This document shows, one piece after another, positions 1-8,990 of a stretch of 49,821 bases of DNA. The stretch spans positions 10,102-59,922 of the forward strand of contig NZ_KI912501.1 in NCBI RefSeq assembly GCF_000518805.1, given 5' to 3'. Source of the DNA: Shewanella waksmanii ATCC BAA-643 (GTDB lineage Bacteria > Pseudomonadota > Gammaproteobacteria > Enterobacterales > Shewanellaceae). Within the stretch, counting starts at the first letter, position 1; each line of letters opens with the position of its first letter. The position numbers and the translations under genes are program-made. The notes below the pieces were generated by a model. The model was not told where the DNA came from, searched no databases, and saw only the letters and a list, made by a program, of their open reading frames with translations.

Positions 1-58
1 TCCACTCCACACTCGATCAAGGCATGGCGGCTTATCGGCCAACTCACCTCTTTTCAAT

Positions 59-94
59 AAAAGGCCTCACAGCAATGTGGGGCCTTTTGTTTTT
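59..94 (+). terminator. Rho-independent terminator, repeat unit 1
   Basis: AAAGGCCTCACA (60-71) pairs with TGTGGGGCCTTT (76-87) over 12 bp with one G-U pair, closing a GCAA (GNRA) tetraloop. A T-rich run (85-94) follows. Confidence 0.85.
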
Positions 95-186
95 AGCAAC
101 AGCGATAGCAGGCCTAGATGAGTAACTGTCCACTCCACACTCGATCAAAGCATGGCGGTTTATCGGCTAACTCACCTCTTTTCAAT

Positions 187-222
187 AAAGGGCCTCACAG
201 CAATGTGGGGCCTTTTATTTTT
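187..222 (+). terminator. Rho-independent terminator, repeat unit 2
   Basis: Same hairpin as in unit 1 (stem 187-199 with 204-216, GCAA loop 200-203) followed by TTTTATTTTT. One base on the left arm differs from unit 1 but still allows a G-U pair. Confidence 0.85.
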
Positions 223-315
223 ACCAACAGCGATCGTAAGATTAGATGAGTAACCGTCCACTCCACACTCGATCAAGGCATGGCGGCTTATCGGCCAACT
301 CACCTCTTTATCAAT

Positions 316-350
316 AAAGGCCTCACAGCAATGTGGGGCCTGTTGTTTTT
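316..350 (+). terminator. Rho-independent terminator, repeat unit 3 (slightly decayed)
   Basis: Stem 318-327 with 332-341 and GCAA loop; the right arm reads GGCCTGTTG instead of GGCCTTTTG, shortening the stem, but TTTTT still follows. It could also end transcripts from the left facing the convergent DUF1826 gene. Confidence 0.7.
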
Positions 351-377
351 ATGTACCGCTATTTGCAAGGCAGATTT

Positions 378-1079
378 TTAGTCACTGAAATCGAGTGTTA
401 GTAGCAGCCTTTTCTCTCCGGCTTTTAGGCTTGGAGAGCGGTGTACTAGGCCGCCGCCTTCGTTGTGAAACCAACCATCCCCCTTTAGTAAGGCTACATC
501 ACCGACAGAAAGTTGATTGATGTGGCTGTTTGCTCGATACAGCCCTGATTGCTCGTCTGGTAAACCTAGGCTGCCTGCTCCTAATTTGGAGCGGTCAATA
601 ATATTATTGTTGAGCCACTGTGTTGCGCTGCCGGTAAAAGTCGTTACCAGTCGACAAGGGACTTTATCGACATGAAATTTAGGGCACATGGCGGTTTCTA
701 GTGCAGTTAACCTTAGGCCGACTCGTTTTAGGTCAAATAAAGTGCAAAACATATCAACCAGCAAACTGATCTTGTGGCAAATTTCATGGTTGTTTGCAAA
801 CAGGCTTAAATGCTCTGCTAATTGTTTGTAGGTATCCGCAGGGGGAACGGTCATGACAACTTTAAGGTGTGGAAATTGAGTAACCAGTTGCTGTGCACTG
901 AGAATCACATCATCGCTCAGCTGTTGTTGCCATACAGCAATGTTCACGTCTTCTTGATAGATGTCGGTTAACACGTCAGTGCTTGTAGAGATAACTGCAG
1001 TTCTGCGCAGTTGCGGTACAAAGCGGCTAATCTGCGTGAGTTGGCGTTGATCAACCTGTTCATTTTCATGCTTTGTCAT
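378..1079 (-). CDS. DUF1826 family protein
   Basis: A cytoplasmic protein of about 233 aa with no signal peptide or membrane segment. The C-terminal half has the conserved look of DUF1826: a core around CPKFHVDKVPCRLVTTF, a GTATQWL-like stretch, and a GDVALLKGDGWF..GGGLVHRSP end, with His and Cys residues that could bind metal. The family is of unknown function; members are often found with COG0523 GTPases and other zinc-homeostasis genes, which are not seen here. I chose the ATG at 1079 because GGAGGG lies about 10 bases upstream; a TTG at 1097 would overlap that site. It is transcribed away from the RND operon and ends against the 128-bp repeat array. Confidence 0.8.
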   Translation of the reverse strand: MTKHENEQVDQRQLTQISRFVPQLRRTAVISTSTDVLTDIYQEDVNIAVWQQQLSDDVILSAQQLVTQFPHLKVVMTVPPADTYKQLAEHLSLFANNHEICHKISLLVDMFCTLFDLKRVGLRLTALETAMCPKFHVDKVPCRLVTTFTGSATQWLNNNIIDRSKLGAGSLGLPDEQSGLYRANSHINQLSVGDVALLKGDGWFHNEGGGLVHRSPSLKAGEKRLLLTLDFSD

Positions 1080-1097
1080 AACTTTTTCACCCTCCAA

Positions 1098-1475
1098 TGG
1101 TGGCTAAACAGTCAGTACTCTTATTAACTAAACCAACTGAGGTCTAACATTGTCAGTTCAGTGTGCTATCAGTGAAATTGTGAAGATTTAACTACCAAGC
1201 TCTTACACTCATCACATCTGACTCAGTGGTGATAGATAACTTATCTATGGATATTGTTACTGCTAACTTTATATTTGTTACGTTATATCATATCTAAAGT
1301 AAAGTGTGAGTCACTATTCGTACTTAATTCCGTGCTGTTATCTCCGGGCGTAGCGCCACGATACCTAATCTAGCCGTTTTCACGTTCCGTTCACGTTTGC
1401 CGATTTATATTTAACATATGTTTAACTAAATACTGAGCCTAGCGGTACGTTTATTTTAGGTTTTAGAAGGGCCCT
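1098..1475. other. Divergent intergenic region, DUF1826 / RND operon
   Basis: This 378-bp AT-rich stretch has no credible gene. It must hold the promoters for the DUF1826 gene (-) and the RND operon (+). It contains a perfect 17-bp palindrome (listed separately) and a weak GTTATAT..ATATC stretch near 1282 that faintly recalls a Zur-type site. Confidence 0.6.
1232..1248. promoter_or_regulatory. 17-bp palindrome, candidate operator
   Basis: ATAGATAA-C-TTATCTAT is a perfect 8-1-8 inverted repeat between two divergent genes. Its regulator is unknown. Confidence 0.4.
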
Positions 1476-2504
1476 ATGAAATCAGTCATCCTTTATTTGA
1501 TAGCAATATGTTTGCTATCAACCTCAGTTGTCGCCGAAGAGCGCAAAAGAGCGCCGTCGAATGTCATTACCGAGGCATTATCCTTTCAGTCTATTCAATT
1601 CACCATTGAAACTGTTGGTACAGCACAGGCGCATAAGTCAGTCAGCTTATACTCTGCGGCCTCGGATAAAGTCACCAATATTACTTTTGAACCCGGTGAT
1701 TTTGTCGAGAAAGGCACCTTGCTAATGGAGTTAGATGCCCGCCGGCAGTTGGCCGCACTACAACGAGCGAAAATCGCGTTGGCTGATACCCAGAGGGATG
1801 TACAGCGCTTGGTTAAAAGCCAAGCGAGCGGTGCGGCTACCGAGTCTGAAGTGGACAAAGCCAAGCTGTTACATGGGTTAGCGCAGGTTGCAGTAGCAGA
1901 AGCGGAAGCGGATATGGAAGATCGCAGCTTAGTCGCACCTTTTAGTGGCTATTTAGGCTTAGTCGATATTGAGGTTGGTGACAGGATCAACCAGTCTACG
2001 CTCATTACCACAATTGATGACCGTCAGCAGTTATACATTAATTTCACTGTGCCGGAATCTTCGTATCGCTTAGTGGCGACTAACACCGAAGTGACTGTTG
2101 AGCCATGGCATGATCGAGGTGAAATTTATCAGGCCTCTCTTGCCCAACTTGATAGCCGGATTGATGCGAATAATCGCACTTTAAAGGTACGGGCATTGCT
2201 CGACAACCAAGAAGATTTATTTCGTCCTGGCCTGAGTTTTAAGGTCACTTTGAACACCCAAGGTGCTCTCTATCCTGTGGTGCCAGAATCCGCCTTGGCT
2301 TGGGGGGCGACAGGTTCATACATTTGGTTAGAGAAAGATGGCAAAGCGGTTAAAAAATCGGTAGCGATAAAGCAACGTCTTAGAGGCTCCATATTGGTAG
2401 AAGGGGACTTACAAGATGGTGACACCTTGATTGTTGAGGGTATACAGCGGTTGCGTGAAGGTGCTGAAGTGGCTTCGAAAAGTATGCTAGTAAGCGGTCA
2501 GTAA
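1476..2504 (+). CDS. RND efflux periplasmic adaptor (membrane fusion protein)
   Basis: 342 aa. An N-terminal signal sequence (MKSVILYLIAICLLSTSVVA, residues 1-20) is followed by the usual adaptor layout: a lipoyl-like half-domain with SLYSAASDKVTNITFEPGDFV, a short coiled-coil hairpin (about 85-140), the second lipoyl half (LVAPFSGYLGLVDIEVGDRI), then beta-barrel and membrane-proximal regions. It should bridge the RND pump encoded 14 bases downstream to an outer-membrane channel; no TolC-like gene is present here. The start has AGAAGGG just upstream. The short hairpin is typical of adaptors pairing with MexF/VexF-like HAE1 pumps. The substrate cannot be told from sequence. Confidence 0.93.
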   Translation: MKSVILYLIAICLLSTSVVAEERKRAPSNVITEALSFQSIQFTIETVGTAQAHKSVSLYSAASDKVTNITFEPGDFVEKGTLLMELDARRQLAALQRAKIALADTQRDVQRLVKSQASGAATESEVDKAKLLHGLAQVAVAEAEADMEDRSLVAPFSGYLGLVDIEVGDRINQSTLITTIDDRQQLYINFTVPESSYRLVATNTEVTVEPWHDRGEIYQASLAQLDSRIDANNRTLKVRALLDNQEDLFRPGLSFKVTLNTQGALYPVVPESALAWGATGSYIWLEKDGKAVKKSVAIKQRLRGSILVEGDLQDGDTLIVEGIQRLREGAEVASKSMLVSGQ

Positions 2505-2518
2505 GTTAAGGACAAATC

Positions 2519-5500
2519 ATGCTTAATCTATTTCAAAATAAAGACGATCTGCCATCACTTTCTGTTCGCCGTCCGGTCACGATTGTTGTCCTCAATATTC
2601 TTATTATTATTGCTGGTTTGTCGGCGATTCTTGGTCTTGAAGTGCGAGAATTACCTGACGTAGATCGTCCCATAGTCAGTGTGGTTGCTAATTTTCCTGG
2701 CGGTGCGCCTGAAACTGTCGACAATGAAATTACGCGCAGAATTGAGGGAGCGGCGGCGAGAGTTAGCGGTGTTAAGTCAATTCGAGCACAAAGCGAAGAA
2801 GGTTCATCTCGTGTTCGCGTAGAATTTCGCCCAGGCATTAACATTGATGATGCGGCTAATGAACTGCGCGAATCTGTTAGTCGAGTGCAGCGCCAGCTTC
2901 CAGAGGAAGTAGAACAACTGTCGATAGTTAAAGCAGACAATGACGCTCAATCGGTACTTAATATCGCCATAGGCAGTCAAAGTATCGATACCGAAACCAT
3001 TGCGGATATCGTTGAACGTGATATTTCGCCGATGTTTCTCTCAATACCGGGCGTTGCCGATGTCAGGCTTAACGGCGAAAGACAGCGAGTATTAAGGGTG
3101 GTTGTCGACCCCGTGCGCTTGGCGAGCTACAGCTTGTCTTTCACCCATATCGCGACAGCGTTAAGGTCGGCGCCGTTTGATGTTGCCGCCGGCAGTTTAC
3201 GCTCTACCGATCACCAAGTGATTGTTCGTGCTGATGCTACTTCCGTGACGGCCGCCGAAGTGGAAAATATCATGGTGAATGGCACCACGCGGGTTGGAGA
3301 TGTCGCTAGCGTGTATTTTGGTCCTGCTGATGCCCACAGTTTTGTACGCTTAAACGGTGAACCCGTTATTGGTTTAGGCGTCATTCGGCAAGCCAGCGCT
3401 AATACTATTGAGATATCAGACCAAGCTCTGGCAATGGTCGAGGAGGTCAAACAGCGCTATCCCGACCTAGATATCTATGTCACTTCCGATGACGCCCAGT
3501 TTATACGTAGCTCGGTTGAAGAGGTGATTAAGTCGCTGGGCTATACCATTTTGTTAGTGGTGTTCACGCTATGGCTATTTTTGGGCAGTTGGAAGGCCAC
3601 GTTAGTGCCGGCGCTGTCTATTCCGGTGTCGTTAATTGGCGTACTGGTGATTATTTGGGCCTTTGGCTTTTCAATTAACATCTTAACTTTGCTGGCTCTG
3701 GTACTGGCAACCGGACTAATTGTTGATGATGCCATTGTTGTTTCCGAAAATATTCAAAGACATAAATCCCTTGGGGTAAAATCTAGAGCCGCCGCTGTAG
3801 TGGGAACCCGAGAAGTGTTTTTTGCCGTTGTGGCGACAACTGCGGTGCTGGTGGCGGTTTTCTTACCCATTGCATTTTTACCATCAACAGCAGGTAAACT
3901 CTTTAGGGAGTTTGGCGGTGTGTTAGCCGGTGCAGTGATCATCTCGTCGTTGGTGGCATTAACCTTAGTGCCCGCGCTAAAAGCTCGAATCAATAGCCAC
4001 AATCAAACTGAACAAAAACCTAAGTTGCAAAAGGTGGGTAGCGCTATTGTGACCGCCTATGAGAAATCCCTGCAAGTTTGCATTAAACTTCCATGGCTGA
4101 TTCTCATGCTCAGTGTTACCGCAGCGGGTAGTGCAACATTGTTATATAGCAAAGTGGATAAAGAGCTACTGCCATCAGAAGATAGAGGAATCATCCGTGT
4201 TCGTGCCAAGGGGCCAGATGGAGTGGGTATCTCCTTCATGGACCGCCAAGCCGAAGTCATGGAAGATATTTTGTTGCCTTATGCCGAATTGGGAGACATT
4301 CAGTCCATCAGAACGGTCGTGGGTCAGTGGGACCCCAATATTGTGTTTATGACCGTCAATCTTAAAGATTGGGATCAACGCGATAATAGTCAGCAACAGA
4401 TCATTAGTGAAATTCGGCCTAAATTAGCGGCAATTCCTGGCGCGCCAGCACGGGCGTTCGGTGCCAACAGTTTAAACTTGAGAGGCCAAGGTGGTGGATT
4501 GGATTTTGCCATCTCCGGTAATGATTATGATGACACCTTTCGCGTCGCGCAGTCGTTTTCCGCACTAGTTGAGAGCCGTTCCCCTGAATTTGGTCAATTG
4601 GAGATCTCTTATCAGCCGACGCAACCACAGATGCGTGTCCATATTGACCGCAATCGTGCCGAAGAATTAGGGGTGCCATTCAGTGACATCAATCAAACCT
4701 TACGAGCAGCCATTGGTGGCGACGATCTGACAGATTTAAATGTCGGTGATAAAGCGGTGCCGATTATTTTGCAATCTTCCTACAAAGACTCTGCAGATCC
4801 CTCTGATCTCACTAATTTGTATGTTGCCGCGCAAAATGGTGAGCTGGTCTCGCTATCATCAATCGCTTACATTTCCGAAGAAGGTGTTGCTGCTGAGCTT
4901 GAGCGCCACGCGCAGCGCAGAGCTATCGAAGTCAGTGCTGACTTGCCAGAAGATATGACAATGGCAGATGCCGTGCAGATCATCCGTCAACTTGCCAGAG
5001 AGCATCTGCCTAATGGCTACGATCTTATTTTATTGGGTGAAGCAAAAACTTACCAAGAAACAGAGCGACAAGTTACCATGACTTATGTGGTGGCATTCTT
5101 AATCGTACTCTTGGTGTTAGCGGCACAATTTGAAAGTGTTTATAGTGCTTTAGTGGTCATGCTAACCGTGCCCTTTGGTATTGCTGCCGCCATATTTGCT
5201 GTGTGGCTAACCGGAACCACCATCAATATTTACTCTCAAATTGGCTTAGTGATGCTGATAGGTTTATTGGCGAAGAACTCCATTTTACTGGTGGAGTTCG
5301 CCGACCAACTAAGAGACAGAGGCGCGAGTATTAACGAGGCGATAGTTGAAGCAGGTAAAGTGCGTTTAAGACCAATTATGATGACTTTGCTGTCAACAGT
5401 TTTTGGCGGTTTACCGTTGATTCTCTCTACTGGGGCTGGTGCCGAAGCACGTAATGCCATAGGTTGGGTTGTATTCGGCGGGTTGGGCATTGCCGTGGTA

Positions 5501-5617
5501 TTTACCTTGTTCTTAACACCGGTGTTATATGTGTGGTTAGCAAGATTTGCCAAACCTAGAGCGGATCAAGAGAAGATTTTAGTGGGTGAATTGCAACATG
5601 CAAAAAATGCGCGCTAA
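2519..5617 (+). CDS. RND multidrug efflux permease (HAE1 family)
   Basis: 1032 aa, normal AcrB/MexB-class length. Twelve membrane segments are expected: one near residues 20-40, a block at about 335-500, one near 525-545 and a block at about 860-1010. Two large periplasmic loops lie between them. TM4 carries the paired acidic residues of proton-driven RND pumps (GLIVDDAIVVSENIQRH), and the second half has GLLAKNSILLVEFA. It uses the proton gradient to export hydrophobic or toxic compounds with the preceding adaptor. It is the second gene of a probable operon running to the histidine kinase that ends at 10357. Confidence 0.95.
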   Translation: MLNLFQNKDDLPSLSVRRPVTIVVLNILIIIAGLSAILGLEVRELPDVDRPIVSVVANFPGGAPETVDNEITRRIEGAAARVSGVKSIRAQSEEGSSRVRVEFRPGINIDDAANELRESVSRVQRQLPEEVEQLSIVKADNDAQSVLNIAIGSQSIDTETIADIVERDISPMFLSIPGVADVRLNGERQRVLRVVVDPVRLASYSLSFTHIATALRSAPFDVAAGSLRSTDHQVIVRADATSVTAAEVENIMVNGTTRVGDVASVYFGPADAHSFVRLNGEPVIGLGVIRQASANTIEISDQALAMVEEVKQRYPDLDIYVTSDDAQFIRSSVEEVIKSLGYTILLVVFTLWLFLGSWKATLVPALSIPVSLIGVLVIIWAFGFSINILTLLALVLATGLIVDDAIVVSENIQRHKSLGVKSRAAAVVGTREVFFAVVATTAVLVAVFLPIAFLPSTAGKLFREFGGVLAGAVIISSLVALTLVPALKARINSHNQTEQKPKLQKVGSAIVTAYEKSLQVCIKLPWLILMLSVTAAGSATLLYSKVDKELLPSEDRGIIRVRAKGPDGVGISFMDRQAEVMEDILLPYAELGDIQSIRTVVGQWDPNIVFMTVNLKDWDQRDNSQQQIISEIRPKLAAIPGAPARAFGANSLNLRGQGGGLDFAISGNDYDDTFRVAQSFSALVESRSPEFGQLEISYQPTQPQMRVHIDRNRAEELGVPFSDINQTLRAAIGGDDLTDLNVGDKAVPIILQSSYKDSADPSDLTNLYVAAQNGELVSLSSIAYISEEGVAAELERHAQRRAIEVSADLPEDMTMADAVQIIRQLAREHLPNGYDLILLGEAKTYQETERQVTMTYVVAFLIVLLVLAAQFESVYSALVVMLTVPFGIAAAIFAVWLTGTTINIYSQIGLVMLIGLLAKNSILLVEFADQLRDRGASINEAIVEAGKVRLRPIMMTLLSTVFGGLPLILSTGAGAEARNAIGWVVFGGLGIAVVFTLFLTPVLYVWLARFAKPRADQEKILVGELQHAKNAR

Positions 5618-5681
5618 TAAGCCTAGTACTTAAATGGGGTCAAGTTGCTTAGCAGCAGCCTATAAGCAGATGATAGTGTTT

Positions 5682-7688
5682 ATGAATAGACTGAATATTG
5701 TGTTGTTTCTTTGCGCGCTGTGGCTGCCGAGTAGCTTTGTTTATGGACAGAGCACGGCCAAAGGTGAGCATATTGAAGTTGCCCTGGTGGCAGAATATCA
5801 GCAACTTACACCCGGCCAGACAAACTGGCTAGGGGTGTTGCTCACCCCGGAGACGCACTGGCATACCTATTGGCAAAACCCTGGCGATTCCGGTGAAGCG
5901 CCAAGTGTAACCTGGCAGGCGTCTACCGAGCTTGAGTTTGGTGATATTCAATGGCCCATTCCACATCAAATTCCTGTGGCCCATCTGGTTAACTATGGCT
6001 ATGAAGGGCAAGTGTTGTTGATGGTGCCTGTGGATCTCGCTAAAGGGTCAGAGCTTGCACAGCAAGTCGATATTCAGGTGGCGCTATCTTGGTTAGTGTG
6101 TAAAGAAGACTGTATTCCCGGCTGGGCGGATTTAAGCATTACGCTACCCGTGGCAAATGAGCGAGAAAAATCGGCCGCTGCCAGTCTTTTTACTCAAACT
6201 CGCGAGCAGCTGCCTAATAAAGACAGTATCAGCGCCAAGTTTGAAGTCACTGACAACTACTTAACAGTGGCCTATCAACCCCCTTTCCAGGCTCAGTGGT
6301 CACTATTGCCTTTACGATCAGATGTTGCACAACACAATCAAAAGCAGCAATTTGTCAGCGAAGGTGGGGTAAATAATCAAGTTATTGCCCTATCTGATTA
6401 CTTCATTGCTGGGGCGCAGCAGTTAGACTTTTTATTGACCGATGGCACCGTAGGTTACTATTTGTCTGCGAGCCTAAATGATGGCCAAGTGGCCGCTAGC
6501 CATTCAGTTATTATATTGATGTTAATGGCATTTATTGGAGGGTTGATATTAAATATCATGCCCTGTGTATTGCCGGTGTTGTCGTTTAAAGCGTTAGCCA
6601 TTGGTCACAATGAAATGACCATCAGTCAAAAGCTGGGTTATGGTTTAGGCGTGTTGGTCTGCTTTAACCTTTTTGCTAGTGTCATTATTGTCTTAAAAAG
6701 CAGTGGTGAAGCGATAGGCTGGGGCTTTCATATGCAAGAACCTGCCGTTATCGCCTTTTTAGCTTTTCTGTTTGTGTTTATTGCACTGATATTAATGGAC
6801 ATTGCGCCTGCGGGTGCTCGGTTAGCCGGCTTTGGTCAAGCACTGGTGTCGGGTAATAGTTTTTCAAGCCAATTTTTCACTGGCGTGTTAGCGGTGGTGG
6901 TTGCATCCCCTTGTACCGCACCATTTATGGCCGCTGCGCTTGGGGTAGCGTTAGTCAGCCCAGCCGCTACGACCTATTTGATATTTACTGCGCTAGCTTT
7001 AGGGTTTGCCTTACCGCTGTCATTATTATTTATCTCTTCGCGTTTTGCTAAATGGTTGCCGAAACCAGGTCCATGGATGAACACCTTTAAGCAGTTGCTA
7101 GTGTTCCCTATGTTAGCCACCGTAGCTTGGTTAGTTTGGGTTTATTTAGGCCAAACTAGCGCTATGGCACAATTAGGACTACTGATGTCGTTGGTTGGTT
7201 TTGCCCTCGCTATTTGGTTAAGCCGCCAGTTTAGCGGCATCTATGTTTATCTGGCGTTGTGCTTGGCTATCGTGCTAATGGGGTGGTCATTATTGAGCAG
7301 TGGTACAGCGACATCGCCGATGGCTGATAAGTCAGATTTGGCGTTTTCACCACAAAAACTGGCGCAACTTAGGGACAGTGAACAAGTGGTCTTAGTCAAT
7401 ATGACCGCTGATTGGTGCATCACCTGTAAAGTGAATGAGCATGTCGCGTTTAACACTGAATTGGTGCAGGCTGCTTTTGAGCAAGAGCAAGTGCACTATT
7501 TGGTGGGAGATTGGACCAACAAGAATGACACAATTTTAAGTTATTTAACGCAATATCAGCGCTCTGGTGTGCCGTTATATGTTGTATACGCTGGCAACCA
7601 CTATGAGCAAGTGTTACCCCAAATACTCACGCCTGAAACTGTTGTAGAGGCAATCAATCTAGCTAAAAAGGAGCTACACAATGATTAA
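5682..7688 (+). CDS. ScsB/DsbD-like protein-disulfide reductase
   Basis: About 668 aa. After a signal peptide (MNRLNIVLFLCALWLPSSF) comes a periplasmic DsbD-alpha/ScsB-type domain with the pair in SWLVCKEDCIPGW, then a multi-span transmembrane domain with the two redox cysteines in MPCVLPVLSF and ASPCTAPFM, then a C-terminal thioredoxin-fold domain with WCITC (about residue 580). These three modules pass electrons from cytoplasmic thioredoxin to periplasmic thiol proteins. The likely client is the exported redoxin in the next gene, whose start overlaps this stop by 8 bases. In-frame ATG codons at 5634 and 5670 are possible starts; 5682 gives the most normal signal peptide, but no start has a strong ribosome site. 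The N-terminal domain resembles ScsB (copper-sensitivity suppressor) more than classical DsbD. Confidence 0.9.
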   Translation: MNRLNIVLFLCALWLPSSFVYGQSTAKGEHIEVALVAEYQQLTPGQTNWLGVLLTPETHWHTYWQNPGDSGEAPSVTWQASTELEFGDIQWPIPHQIPVAHLVNYGYEGQVLLMVPVDLAKGSELAQQVDIQVALSWLVCKEDCIPGWADLSITLPVANEREKSAAASLFTQTREQLPNKDSISAKFEVTDNYLTVAYQPPFQAQWSLLPLRSDVAQHNQKQQFVSEGGVNNQVIALSDYFIAGAQQLDFLLTDGTVGYYLSASLNDGQVAASHSVIILMLMAFIGGLILNIMPCVLPVLSFKALAIGHNEMTISQKLGYGLGVLVCFNLFASVIIVLKSSGEAIGWGFHMQEPAVIAFLAFLFVFIALILMDIAPAGARLAGFGQALVSGNSFSSQFFTGVLAVVVASPCTAPFMAAALGVALVSPAATTYLIFTALALGFALPLSLLFISSRFAKWLPKPGPWMNTFKQLLVFPMLATVAWLVWVYLGQTSAMAQLGLLMSLVGFALAIWLSRQFSGIYVYLALCLAIVLMGWSLLSSGTATSPMADKSDLAFSPQKLAQLRDSEQVVLVNMTADWCITCKVNEHVAFNTELVQAAFEQEQVHYLVGDWTNKNDTILSYLTQYQRSGVPLYVVYAGNHYEQVLPQILTPETVVEAINLAKKELHND

Positions 7689-8292
7689 GACAAAAATCAT
7701 CGCAATCGCAGTTTTACTCATGACGCTAATGGGAAGTGCGTTTGCTGCGGTAAAAGTAGATCAAGCGGCGCCGAATTTTAGTTTGGCCAACACCAAAGGT
7801 GAGCAAATTAACTTGGCTGACTACCAAGGCAAGTATGTGATTTTAGAGTGGACGAATCACCTGTGTCCTTATGTGCAAAAACACTATGACAGCGACAATA
7901 TTCCGAGTATGCAACGTAAATATACCGCTGACAATATTGTGTGGTTATCAATCATTTCATCGGCACCCGGTAAGCAAGGCCACATTGATAGCGCTACATC
8001 TGATGAACTCACCGCTAGCCGCAACGCTGCGCCAACCCAAGTTTTATTTGATCCGGAAGGTGAGGTAGGTAAGTTGTACGGTGCCAAAACAACTCCCCAT
8101 ATGTACATCATCGATCCACAGGGTACGTTGAGATATGCTGGTGGCATCGACAGCATCAAATCGGCCAAAATTGCTGATATTGAAAAAGCTGACAATTATG
8201 TCGAGCAAGCGATGGCGGCATTGTTATCGGGTAAAGCAGTTAACAATAAGCTTACTCCACCTTATGGTTGTTCAGTAAAATACAAGAGCTAA
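7681..8292 (+). CDS. Exported thioredoxin-fold redoxin (AhpC/TSA-like)
   Basis: 203 aa with a signal peptide (MIKTKIIAIAVLLMTLMGSAFA) and a redoxin domain. The active-site cysteine lies in TNHLCPYVQKHY, where a CxxC protein would have two cysteines; only the first is kept, as in thiol peroxidase-like members. KTTPHMYIIDPQG is the cis-Pro region and a lone C-terminal cysteine (PPYGCSVKYKS) could be the resolving one. It probably acts in the periplasm and is re-reduced by the ScsB-like protein, with which it overlaps by 8 bases. GGAGC sits just before the ATG. The exact substrate (peroxide or protein thiol) is inferred, not seen. Confidence 0.88.
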   Translation: MIKTKIIAIAVLLMTLMGSAFAAVKVDQAAPNFSLANTKGEQINLADYQGKYVILEWTNHLCPYVQKHYDSDNIPSMQRKYTADNIVWLSIISSAPGKQGHIDSATSDELTASRNAAPTQVLFDPEGEVGKLYGAKTTPHMYIIDPQGTLRYAGGIDSIKSAKIADIEKADNYVEQAMAALLSGKAVNNKLTPPYGCSVKYKS

Positions 8293-8327
8293 CGTGCAAG
8301 TTGTGGGAGTCAATGTGAGGGGCTGCT

Positions 8328-8990
8328 GTGCGTATATTATTGGTTGAAGACAATACCGACCTAGCTGCAAGCATTGTTGATTACTTGGAGATGCAAGGTC
8401 ACAGCTGCGACCTTGCCTTTAATGGTGAAGCAGGCCTCAACGCGGCGCTTAACAGTGACTACGATATGCACATTTTTGATGTCGCGATGCCTAAAATGGA
8501 TGGGCTAGAACTTTGCGACCAGTTAAGAAAACAGCATAATAATCATGTGCCCGTGCTGTTTTTAACGGCTCGCGATACCTTAGGAGATAAGCAAGCCGGA
8601 TTTGCCGTTGGCGCCGATGATTACTTGATAAAGCCATTTGATTTGAGTGAATTACAAATGCGCATTCAAGCTATATATAAACGCTATGTTGGCATTAAAT
8701 CGCAATTGACTTTGGCTGACTTAACCGTTGATCTAAAAACCGAATTAGTGGTCCGAGCCGGGCAGACCATCACCTTGTCACCCTACACCTATAAGTTGTT
8801 GGTCATATTACTGCAGCGATCCCCCGAAGTGGTGCTTAGGCAAGAATTAGAACATCTTGTTTGGCAAGATAGCCTACCTGATAGTGATTCACTGCGCAGT
8901 CATATCTATAAGCTGCGCAATAAAATAGATAAACCCTTTGAACGCGCACTAATTAAAACCGTTAAGGGGCGAGGCTTTAGTATTTCATGA
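8328..8990 (+). CDS. OmpR-family response regulator
   Basis: 220 aa. The receiver domain has the acidic pair E7/D8, phospho-acceptor D51 in HIFDVAMPKMDG, T in LFLTARD and K in YLIKPF; a winged-helix DNA-binding domain follows (SDSLRSHIYKLRNKI..IKTVKGRGFSIS). It starts at GTG, with GTGAGGGG upstream. It overlaps the kinase gene by 4 bases (ATGA) and follows the redoxin gene by 35 bases, so it is probably part of the efflux/thiol operon and may control it. No clear tandem box for it was found. Confidence 0.93.
   Translation: MRILLVEDNTDLAASIVDYLEMQGHSCDLAFNGEAGLNAALNSDYDMHIFDVAMPKMDGLELCDQLRKQHNNHVPVLFLTARDTLGDKQAGFAVGADDYLIKPFDLSELQMRIQAIYKRYVGIKSQLTLADLTVDLKTELVVRAGQTITLSPYTYKLLVILLQRSPEVVLRQELEHLVWQDSLPDSDSLRSHIYKLRNKIDKPFERALIKTVKGRGFSIS

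Larger units (their letters stand above)
1..352. repeat. Three tandem 128-bp repeat units
   Basis: Units begin at 1, 129 and 257 with the same TCCACTCCACACTCGATCAA start, giving an exact 128-bp period; the third breaks off near 352. Copies differ by only a few substitutions (for example AAGGCA versus AAAGCA, and CCTTTT versus CCTGTT in copy 3). The array begins at the window edge, so more copies may lie upstream. No open frame, tRNA cloverleaf or spacer-like variable stretch is visible in a unit. Each unit ends in a terminator-like hairpin, so the units could be tandem small RNA genes or duplicated 3' ends of an upstream transcript. Confidence 0.9.

Noticed and set aside
1..352. CRISPR array or tRNA cluster at the left edge
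   Set aside because: The 128-bp units are nearly identical along their full length with no variable spacers, and no cloverleaf or conserved tRNA loops are visible.
1278..1297. Possible Zur box before the DUF1826 gene
   Set aside because: GTTATAT and ATATC fragments are present but the two halves do not form a good palindrome; too weak to annotate.
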